Source: Flavobacteriales bacterium UBA3364
GTDB lineage: Bacteria; Bacteroidota; Bacteroidia; Flavobacteriales_F; PHOS-HE28
DNA length: 20,779 nt
Assembly: GCA_002360495.1 (NCBI GenBank)
Contig: DEQO01000048.1
Coordinates: 1 to 20,779 of the forward strand
Direction: 5' to 3'
Both the position numbers and the translations under genes were made by a program. This document shows, in pieces, positions 15,014-20,779 of the stretch (position 1 is the stretch's first letter; each line of letters starts with the position of its first letter). The notes below the pieces were generated by a model. It did no database searches. It worked only from the letters and a program-made list of their open reading frames with translations, and was not told the DNA's origin.

Positions 15014-16015
15014 ATGCGCTTCCGCCTCCTGAATACCGTTCTTCTGGCTTCGATCCCTTTGTTCCTCACGGCCCAACCTTCCGGCACGGACCTGAACGCG
15101 ACCGATGCCAAGGGCCGTAAACAGGGCACTTGGTCCAAGGCGTGGCCCAATGGGAAGACCCGGTATATGGGCCAGTTCAAGGACGATAAGCCCGTCGGGA
15201 CCTTCAAACACTTCGATGAGAACGGTGCACTAACGACCCTCCAAGTGTATGTCGGTGACGGCCAGGTGAGCCGGGCCAGGCACTTCCACGCCAATGGCAC
15301 TTTGCTCGCCACGGGAAACTACATCGGGCAGGCCAAGGACAGTACCTGGAACTACTATGGACCGGACGCCAAGCTGCGCAAAGTGGAACGATTCAAGAAC
15401 GGCCGGTTGCACGGTGAACAAACGAGCTACTATCCGGATGGAGCCGTGGCCGAACGCGAGAACCGGGAGAACGGTGTCCTGAAAGGGCCGAGCAAGAGTT
15501 GGTTCGCGAACGGGAACCTGAAGTCGGAGGCCAACTATGTGAACGGTGAGCCAGAAGGGAAGATGACCTTCTATTTCCTGAACGGGAAGAAGGAGATCGA
15601 AGGCCAGATGGTGAACGGGGACCGCGATGGCACTTGGTACTACTACAATGAGGACGCCTCCATCCAGCTTCAGATGCTCTACGAGAAAGGGGTGGTGGTG
15701 AAGGAGCGCAAGGAGAATGGCACCTTCAAGGAGTACTACGACGATGAGCAACTCGCATCCGAAGTGACCTACAAGAAGGGCAAGCGGGAAGGCGCCTTTG
15801 CCGAGTACTATGACAACGGTAGATGGGAAGTGCGGCCCCTGAAGATGGATCAGGTGGAGGTTTCCCCCTCGGACGTGGAACGGGTGTTGGTAGGTCAGAC
15901 CAAAAAGAGGGAGGGGAAATACCTCAATGACCTGCTGGAAGGCGAGGTGAAGGAGTACGATGAGCAGGGGAAAGTGGTGAAGAAGGCGAACTATGTTGCT
16001 GGAGTGGAGCAATGA
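15014..16015 (+). CDS. MORN/YwqK-repeat exported protein
   Basis: A 333-residue protein. The ATG at 15014 opens into a signal peptide (MRFRLLNTVLLASIPLFLTA-Q), while the longer in-frame start at 14927 lies upstream of the promoter element. The rest is a chain of about ten repeats of roughly 23 residues with the pattern G-x-(W/F)-x-x-(Y/F)-x-x-(N/D)-G-x-(L/K): KQGTWSKAWPNGK (37-48), VGTFKHFDENG (61-71), DGTWYYYNEDA (205-215) and REGAFAEYYDNG (258-269), with a gap around 270-297. This is the YwqK/MORN family, often labelled 'YwqK family antitoxin', but nothing here suggests a toxin pair. It is secreted or periplasmic by its signal peptide; function unknown. Its stop overlaps the mnmA start (ATGA at 16012-16015). 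Confidence 0.88.
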   Translation: MRFRLLNTVLLASIPLFLTAQPSGTDLNATDAKGRKQGTWSKAWPNGKTRYMGQFKDDKPVGTFKHFDENGALTTLQVYVGDGQVSRARHFHANGTLLATGNYIGQAKDSTWNYYGPDAKLRKVERFKNGRLHGEQTSYYPDGAVAERENRENGVLKGPSKSWFANGNLKSEANYVNGEPEGKMTFYFLNGKKEIEGQMVNGDRDGTWYYYNEDASIQLQMLYEKGVVVKERKENGTFKEYYDDEQLASEVTYKKGKREGAFAEYYDNGRWEVRPLKMDQVEVSPSDVERVLVGQTKKREGKYLNDLLEGEVKEYDEQGKVVKKANYVAGVEQ

Positions 16016-17112
16016 GCAAGCACGGACGGATACTGGTCGCCATGAGCGGTGGGGTGGACAGCTCCGTTACCGCCCTGATGCTGCATGAGGAAGGGTACGA
16101 GGTGATCGGGGTCACCATGAAGACCTGGGACTACGCCGATTCCAGCGGAGGCAAACGGATCACCGGTTGCTGTGATCTGGACAGCATCAACGACGCCCGG
16201 AACATGGCCGTGAGCCGTGGCTTCCACCACATGATCATCGATATCCGCGAGGAGTTCGGTGATGCCATCATCGGCAACTTCACCAAGGAGTACATGGCCG
16301 GGCGCACGCCGAACCCATGCGTGTTGTGCAACACCTTCATCAAGTGGGAAGCCCTGCTGAAGCGGGCCGACATGATGGATTGTGCCCTGATAGCCACTGG
16401 ACATTATGCCCAGGTGCGGCAGCTGGAGAACAGCGCGCGGTGGGTCGTGAGCCGTGGTCTGGATCCCGCCAAGGACCAGAGCTACGTGCTCTGGGGTCTG
16501 GAGCAAAGGAACCTGGCCCGTACCCGCTTCCCGATCGGGGGCTTCCATAAGAGCGCTATCCGCCAAATGGCGATGGACAGCGGTTTCCCCGAACTGGCCG
16601 CGAAAAGCGAGAGCTACGAGATCTGCTTCATCCCAGACAATGACTACCGGGGCTTCTTGAAGCGGAAGGAGCCGGAAGCCACGGCCAAACTCGCCCATGG
16701 CAAGCTGGTAAGTGTGGGTGGTGAACTCCTCGGTGAACACGATGGCTATCCCTTTTTCACGATCGGTCAGCGAAAGGGCCTGGGGATCGCCACCGGAGAA
16801 CCGCTCTATGTAACTGATATCCAGCCGGGAACGAATACCGTGGTGCTGGGACGCAAGACCGATCTGGACAAGCGGTCCATGTGGGTGCGCCGACCGAACT
16901 TCCAGTCCATTTCCGCGTTGGAAGGCGAGATGGAGGCCGTTACCAAGATCCGCTACAAGGACAAAGGCACCCCATCGACGCTCTCCATGGACGGCGAGCG
17001 TGTTAAAGTTGAGTTCCATGCCCCGGTCACAGGCATCGCACCGGGGCAGAGCGCCGTCTTCTATGCAGGCAACGATGTGATCGGTGGCGGGTTCATCGAT
17101 CGCGAAAGCTGA
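16012..17112 (+). CDS. mnmA: tRNA-specific 2-thiouridylase
   Basis: A 366-residue PP-loop enzyme that thiolates U34 of tRNAs for Lys, Glu and Gln. The ATP pyrophosphatase loop is AMSGGVDSS (10-18). NPCVLCN (101-107) contains C106, equivalent to the nucleophilic C102 of E. coli MnmA, but the position held by D99 in E. coli is also cysteine (C103), giving a CxxC pair. The second catalytic cysteine is C205 in YEICFIPDNDYRGFL. FTIGQRKGLGIATGEPLYV marks the following central domain, and the C-terminal beta-barrel (YKDKGTPSTL...GQSAVFY) is complete. The length is normal. It is translationally coupled to the MORN gene by ATGA and lies 8 nt before the lipoprotein gene. Confidence 0.97.
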   Translation: MSKHGRILVAMSGGVDSSVTALMLHEEGYEVIGVTMKTWDYADSSGGKRITGCCDLDSINDARNMAVSRGFHHMIIDIREEFGDAIIGNFTKEYMAGRTPNPCVLCNTFIKWEALLKRADMMDCALIATGHYAQVRQLENSARWVVSRGLDPAKDQSYVLWGLEQRNLARTRFPIGGFHKSAIRQMAMDSGFPELAAKSESYEICFIPDNDYRGFLKRKEPEATAKLAHGKLVSVGGELLGEHDGYPFFTIGQRKGLGIATGEPLYVTDIQPGTNTVVLGRKTDLDKRSMWVRRPNFQSISALEGEMEAVTKIRYKDKGTPSTLSMDGERVKVEFHAPVTGIAPGQSAVFYAGNDVIGGGFIDRES

Positions 17113-17120
17113 GATCGAAC

Positions 17121-17831
17121 ATGGCAAAGGCGCAAAAAGTCATCCTGCTCATTGGCTTGTTCGCGCTGGCGTCCTGCGAAAAGGACGAGCCAGTGGAGGT
17201 GGATCTCGGCTATGGTTATTTCCCGACCGCGGTAGGCACCTGGGTGGAATACAAGGTCGATTCGTTATGGCGCGACGATCCCGCGGCGGTGCTGGACAGT
17301 GTGGATTACCGCTTGAAGCAGCGTATCGAAGAGATCTACACCGATGATGAAGGCAGGACCTGCCAACGGATCCACCGATATGTGAAGGATGAGGACGACG
17401 TTTGGGTGGTCCGCGATGTTTGGACCATGACCGTGAGCCCGACCGTCGCGGAAATGACCGAGGAGAACCAGCGCCGATTGAAGATGGCTTTCGCCGTGCG
17501 CGAGGGTACCACTTGGGATATCAATGCCTTTAACACGGTCGATGAGCTCCTGGTGGCTTATCGGGAGGTCGGCGAGGCATGGAATGCCTACGGTTTGTCC
17601 TACGACAACACGGTCCTTGTGAAGAACACCGTGGCCCCCAATTTCGTGGAGAAGCGCAACTTCGAGGAACGCTACGCCCAAGGGGTGGGCATGGTCTCCA
17701 AGTACTGGGAGGAGACCAATACCCAAGTGTCCTATCCGCCCCCGACCCCCGAGAACCCCAACCCACCTCCGATCATCGAAGTGACAGGTTGGAGACTGGA
17801 CATGGTGGCCGTGGCCCACGGTCGCGACTGA
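17121..17831 (+). CDS. Hypothetical lipoprotein
   Basis: A 236-residue protein starting MAKAQKVILLIGLFALASC, a lipoprotein signal with the lipobox LASC and acylated C19, followed by EKDEP. The mature sequence begins GYGYFPTAVGTWVEYKVDS, a pattern common in Bacteroidota lipoproteins whose beta-structured domain resembles short repeats of 'Y-F-P...G..W.Y'. It continues with mixed beta and charged segments and a proline-rich stretch near residues 205-220 (YPPPTPENPNPPP). No enzyme motif is seen. It lies 8 nt after mnmA and 2 nt before the subtilase gene, so it should be expressed with both; a link to the secreted protease at the cell surface is possible but is inference. Confidence 0.82.
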   Translation: MAKAQKVILLIGLFALASCEKDEPVEVDLGYGYFPTAVGTWVEYKVDSLWRDDPAAVLDSVDYRLKQRIEEIYTDDEGRTCQRIHRYVKDEDDVWVVRDVWTMTVSPTVAEMTEENQRRLKMAFAVREGTTWDINAFNTVDELLVAYREVGEAWNAYGLSYDNTVLVKNTVAPNFVEKRNFEERYAQGVGMVSKYWEETNTQVSYPPPTPENPNPPPIIEVTGWRLDMVAVAHGRD

Positions 17832-17833
17832 TC

Positions 17834-19501
17834 ATGCAGGTACGCGTATCCCGGATCCATGCAGCACTCTGGGGGTGTATCCTGAGCGCGACGCTCTTCG
17901 GCCAGACCGCCCCGGACACCTACTGGATCCAATTCACGGACAAGGAAGGCACACCCTATAGCCTGGACCAACCTGAGGAATTCCTGTCCGCCAGGTCCAT
18001 CGCACGTCGCATTGCGCAGGACATCCCGTTCGATGAACTGGACCTTCCCGTGGATCCAGCTTACATCGATCTGGTCCTTTCCATGGGCGATGTCCAACTG
18101 GTGAACCGCAGCAAGTGGTTCAATGCGATCACGGTCCGGACCACCGACCACGAGGCGCTCAACGCCATTCTGGAGTTGCCCGTCGTACTCACGGTCCGCA
18201 GCAGTGGGCTTTCCACGGCCCCGGGATCGATCAACAACAAGTTCCGCGATCCGTACCCTGGAACCGAACGCGATGGAGAAGCGGAACTCTATGGCCCGTC
18301 ATTCCGGCAGATCGAAATGCTCAACGGACACCAGTTGCATGGGATGGATGCCAAGGGGCAAGGCATGTTGATCGGCGTGCTCGATTCAGGCTTTGACGGG
18401 GTTGATTCGTCGAATGCGTTCCAACCGCTCCGCGACCGGGGTGGGCTCGTGCTCGCGCGCGACCTCGTGGACTTGGGAGGGGATGTGTTCCAGGGGAATT
18501 CGCACGGTCGTTCGGTACTTTCATGCATGGCCGGACAGCTACCGGGTGCGATCTTCGGAACGGCGCCTGAGGCCGATTACGTACTGCTCCGCACGGAGGA
18601 TACCGACTCGGAATATCCCGTGGAAGAGGACAACTGGATCTCGGGCGCCGAGTTGGCCGATAGTCTGGGGTGCGATATGCTCAACACCTCCCTGGGTTAT
18701 ACCACCTTCGACGACTCCACCATGGACCACCGGTATGAGGACCTCGATGGGCAGACCCTTCGGATCAGTATCGCTGCCAACATCGCCTCGCGCAAGGGGA
18801 TGATCCCTGTTCAGAGCGCGGGCAACAGCGGGACCAGCGAGTGGTACTACATCAGCGCTCCAGCGGATGCCATTGACATTTTGGCGACCGGTGCGGTGGG
18901 TGATGTGGAGAACTACGCACCGTTCAGTTCCCATGGCCCCAGTGCCGACGGGCGCGTGAAACCCGACGTTTGCGCCATGGGCTGGGGCTCCATCGTTCTG
19001 CGCCCGGATGTGGACAGCGTTGCCGCGGCCAACGGGACGTCCTTCGCCGCCCCGATCCTCGCCGGTCTGGTCGCTTGCCTGTGGCAGTTGCATCCCGAAC
19101 GCACTTCCCAGCAGATCATGGATGCCGTTCGGCGCAGCGGGTCGTTCTTTTCCACACCCAGTGATTCCTTGGGTCATGGTGTTCCGGACTTTGCCGCTGC
19201 GCACGCCTGGTTGGAGTTGACGGCAGGGCTTGCCGGACGGGTCGGAGAGGAAGTGCGTGTTTTCCCGGTCCCCTTCCAGGACGAACTCTTCCTTCGACTT
19301 TCTTCGGGAACGAACGGTCCGGTCCGCATTTCGCTCGTTGATGCTTCTGGCCGAATGGTCGTGGATCTTCGCACTACTGCGAATTCCGATGGGCTGATCC
19401 GCATTGGTTCCGGCCTCGGTACACTTGCCAGCGGGGCTTATGTCCTTCGCGTGGAGCAGGGTGGCCGCATCCTCCAAAAAGCGACGATCAAGGCGCCGTG
19501 A
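17834..19501 (+). CDS. S8 family subtilase with T9SS-type C-terminal domain
   Basis: A 555-residue secreted serine protease. The start is ATG at 17834, 2 nt after the lipoprotein stop; longer in-frame starts from 17579 lie inside that gene. A signal peptide occupies about residues 1-23 (ending LFG-Q), followed by a propeptide-like region to about 170. The catalytic triad is D184 (GVLDSGFDG), H224 (GNSHGRSVLS) and S403 (NGTSFAAPILAG), with the oxyanion asparagine N331 in SAGNSG. The last 80 or so residues (VRVFPVPFQDELFLRL, then ISLVDASGRMVVDL and GAYVLRVEQGGRILQKATI) form a Por-type sorting domain recognised by the type IX secretion system, so the enzyme is probably secreted or anchored at the cell surface. 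Substrate unknown. Its stop overlaps the aat GTG. Confidence 0.95.
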   Translation: MQVRVSRIHAALWGCILSATLFGQTAPDTYWIQFTDKEGTPYSLDQPEEFLSARSIARRIAQDIPFDELDLPVDPAYIDLVLSMGDVQLVNRSKWFNAITVRTTDHEALNAILELPVVLTVRSSGLSTAPGSINNKFRDPYPGTERDGEAELYGPSFRQIEMLNGHQLHGMDAKGQGMLIGVLDSGFDGVDSSNAFQPLRDRGGLVLARDLVDLGGDVFQGNSHGRSVLSCMAGQLPGAIFGTAPEADYVLLRTEDTDSEYPVEEDNWISGAELADSLGCDMLNTSLGYTTFDDSTMDHRYEDLDGQTLRISIAANIASRKGMIPVQSAGNSGTSEWYYISAPADAIDILATGAVGDVENYAPFSSHGPSADGRVKPDVCAMGWGSIVLRPDVDSVAAANGTSFAAPILAGLVACLWQLHPERTSQQIMDAVRRSGSFFSTPSDSLGHGVPDFAAAHAWLELTAGLAGRVGEEVRVFPVPFQDELFLRLSSGTNGPVRISLVDASGRMVVDLRTTANSDGLIRIGSGLGTLASGAYVLRVEQGGRILQKATIKAP

Positions 19502-20088
19502 GCAGGCCACCTCAACAACCGGGTATTCCTGTTCCCGTTCTGTTGGAGGCATATGGCCTCGGGCGTTTTCCGATGTGCCACGAGGATGGCGAGTTGTACT
19601 GGCACGATCCCGATCCGCGCGCCGTTTTCCCGTTGGACAAGATCCTCCCTAACCCGCGCCTGCAACGTGTTATACGCTCCGGCCGCTTTACAGTGACCAG
19701 GGATACCGCCTTCAAAGAGGTGGTCCGCGCCTGCGCCCATCGGGAGGAAACATGGATCGATCCGCGCATCATCGCGTCCTTCGATGCCTTGCATGCTGCT
19801 GGCCACGCGCACTCCATCGAAACGTGGTCCGATGGCAGGCTCGTGGGCGGGATCTATGGCATGGCGTTGCGCGGTGCATTCTTCGGCGAGAGCATGTTCA
19901 GCCGGGTGAGCAATGCGGGGAAGGTGGCCTTTTATGGATTGGCCCGGCATTTGAACGAGCGGGGATATGTCCTTTTCGATTCCCAATACATCAACCCTTT
20001 CACGGCGCAATTGGGCGCAGTGGAGATCCCCAAGCGTTCGTTCAGGGTCCATCTGGCCAAGGCGTTGGCGTTGGACATCAAGTTCTGA
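19498..20088 (+). CDS. aat: Leucyl/phenylalanyl-tRNA--protein transferase
   Basis: A 196-residue cytoplasmic enzyme that moves Leu or Phe from aminoacyl-tRNA to N-terminal Arg or Lys of proteins, creating bacterial N-degrons for ClpS/ClpAP. Motifs run in family order: YGLGRFPM (19-26), LYWHDPDPRAVFPL (33-46), ETWIDPRIIASFDALHAAGHAHSIE (84-108), LVGGIYGMALRGAFFGESMFS (115-135), and DSQYINPFTAQLGAVEIPKRSF (161-182). The more usual DCQ is DSQ here. The start is GTG at 19498, overlapping the subtilase TGA by 4 nt (GTGA); no in-frame ATG gives a full N-terminal domain. The length is within the family range. The DUF2141 gene follows at 10 nt. Confidence 0.95.
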   Translation: MSRPPQQPGIPVPVLLEAYGLGRFPMCHEDGELYWHDPDPRAVFPLDKILPNPRLQRVIRSGRFTVTRDTAFKEVVRACAHREETWIDPRIIASFDALHAAGHAHSIETWSDGRLVGGIYGMALRGAFFGESMFSRVSNAGKVAFYGLARHLNERGYVLFDSQYINPFTAQLGAVEIPKRSFRVHLAKALALDIKF

Positions 20089-20098
20089 TATTCGGCCC

Positions 20099-20521
20099 AT
20101 GGAAATGCTCAGGTCATTACTGGTGGTGATGGGATCTGCCCCGGCGTTCTTATCCGCGCAAGCGACACTGAACGTGGAGGTGATCCTGAACAAGCCTGAA
20201 GCGGGCGGCCAGTTGATGATGCTGCTCTGCCCCTCGAAGGAGGCGTATGACGATGAGAAGGGCTGCACCCCGAAGGTTGTGAGGGCCGATGGACGTACGG
20301 TGCGTGTGACCTTCCCCGATGTGACGCCCGGCACCTACGCGGTGAAGGTGTTCCACGACATCAACAGCAACGGCGAGCTGGATACCAGCTGGATCGGCTG
20401 GCCGCAAGAACCTTACGGCTTCAGCAACGACGCTCCGGTGAACATGGGCCCGCCTTCGTTCAAGCTGGCCGCGATCACGGTGAAGGAAGGCGCGCAGACC
20501 TCGCGCATCAACCTGCGCTGA
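20099..20521 (+). CDS. DUF2141 domain-containing exported protein
   Basis: A 140-residue protein. The ATG at 20099 is 10 nt after the aat stop and gives a signal peptide (MEMLRSLLVVMGSAPAFLSA-QA); longer in-frame starts overlap aat. The DUF2141 hallmark is present: a beta-rich domain with PGTYAVKVFHDINSNGELDTSWIGWPQEPYGFSNDA, followed by PPSFKLAAITV. DUF2141 proteins are small periplasmic or outer-membrane-associated beta proteins of unknown function, common in Bacteroidota and Proteobacteria. It is the last gene of the plus-strand operon. Its TGA abuts the convergent partial gene within the palindrome TGATCA. Confidence 0.9.
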   Translation: MEMLRSLLVVMGSAPAFLSAQATLNVEVILNKPEAGGQLMMLLCPSKEAYDDEKGCTPKVVRADGRTVRVTFPDVTPGTYAVKVFHDINSNGELDTSWIGWPQEPYGFSNDAPVNMGPPSFKLAAITVKEGAQTSRINLR

Positions 20522-20779
20522 TCAGCGCGGGGCACGCAGGAATTCCGGTTCGAGGGCCTGGCGCTGCCGGAGATAACGCTGATACGTTTCACTGTATGCG
20601 GCGCGGTTATCGATGACCTCGCCGTAGCGTCCCATCAACGTCAGCAGCGCGTCGGTCGCCTCGCGCAGACCGTTCTCCCCGCCGCTGAGGGACGTGATGA
20701 GGTCCACGCAGCCACGCCCGACGGCGTGCTTCACGAAGAATTCGGATGCCGGCCCGCGCATCAGGATGCGGAGACCACA
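20522..20779 (-). CDS. Unrecognised protein, C-terminal part (runs off the window)
   Basis: The minus strand is open from the window edge to a TGA at 20522-20524, giving the last 85 residues of a longer protein. An internal ATG at 20761 exists, but the frame continues upstream of it, so the true start is probably outside. The sequence is mostly helical, with a short glycine motif (SLSGGENG) and a charged tyrosine-rich tail (YSETYQRYLRQRQALEPEFL). I do not recognise a family. Codon use resembles its neighbours. It converges with the DUF2141 gene with no space between the stops, which argues that it is a real gene end. Confidence 0.6.
   Translation of the reverse strand, partial: CGLRILMRGPASEFFVKHAVGRGCVDLITSLSGGENGLREATDALLTLMGRYGEVIDNRAAYSETYQRYLRQRQALEPEFLRAPR

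Noticed and set aside
15014..16015. Toxin-antitoxin module suggested by the usual 'YwqK family antitoxin' label
   Set aside because: There is no toxin gene next to it; the protein has a signal peptide and MORN-type repeats, and its neighbour is mnmA.
15991..17127. 378-codon minus-strand open frame opposite mnmA
   Set aside because: mnmA is unmistakable on the plus strand, and the antisense product matches no family.
17579..17833. N-terminal extension of the subtilase reading frame
   Set aside because: It lies entirely inside the lipoprotein gene, and the start at 17834 gives a proper signal peptide.
1..20779. Search for CRISPR repeats, insertion-sequence ends, integrases or defence genes
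   Set aside because: No regularly spaced direct repeats, transposase, integrase or known defence motif was seen; the genes are housekeeping or envelope functions.

Overview
The window looks like a chromosomal stretch from a high-GC member of the Bacteroidota, most likely near the Flavobacteriales. Support comes from a DUF4294 protein, a secreted subtilase with a type IX secretion (T9SS) type C-terminal domain, YwqK/MORN-repeat and OmpA/TSP3 proteins, start codons generally without Shine-Dalgarno sequences, and several copies of the Bacteroidota -7 promoter element TAnnTTTG just upstream of genes. I see no phage, insertion sequence, CRISPR array, tRNA or rRNA. Nearly all of the window is housekeeping and cell-envelope genes. 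The lineage call is inference from gene content, not from a marker gene.

Left part (1-8157). The 3' end of a biotin carboxylase gene is followed by a DUF4294 exported protein on the plus strand. A long minus-strand series then runs leftward from 8157: a Gfo/Idh/MocA oxidoreductase, a surface lipoprotein, a polyprenyl-phosphate sugar-1-phosphate transferase that initiates exopolysaccharide or O-glycan synthesis, an acyltransferase-3 membrane protein, a 3-hydroxyacyl-CoA dehydrogenase, an FkbM methyltransferase and a GNAT acetyltransferase. The first three are tightly spaced (46 nt gap, then an ATGA overlap) and look like a glycan-initiation unit. The dehydrogenase and FkbM genes are 12 nt apart.

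Middle part (8158-14901). A 94-nt divergent intergenic region with two perfect TAnnTTTG elements separates the oxidoreductase from pcm (protein-L-isoaspartate methyltransferase), whose GTG start lies so close to its promoter element that the mRNA may be leaderless. An outer-membrane beta-barrel gene follows and ends in a textbook terminator. After about 390 nt without a gene comes a second strong terminator, belonging to a minus-strand OmpA/TSP3 gene. The next divergent region drives nnr, a bifunctional NAD(P)H-hydrate repair enzyme. Its 3' end overlaps by 9 nt the end of a YciO-type gene, which is in a two-gene minus-strand unit with a small transaldolase.

Right part (14902-20779). A third divergent promoter region starts a compact six-gene plus-strand operon: a MORN/YwqK repeat protein, mnmA (tRNA 2-thiouridylase), a lipoprotein, the T9SS-type subtilase, aat (leucyl/phenylalanyl-tRNA-protein transferase, N-degron pathway) and a DUF2141 exported protein. 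Its junctions range from -4 to +10 nt. A partial, unrecognised minus-strand gene reaches the window edge.

I found no convincing new defence or mobile system. The items most worth a second look are the six-gene operon that mixes tRNA thiolation, N-degron tagging and secreted proteolysis; the lipoprotein translationally coupled to the glycan-initiating transferase; the near-leaderless promoters; and the gene-free block between two facing terminators.
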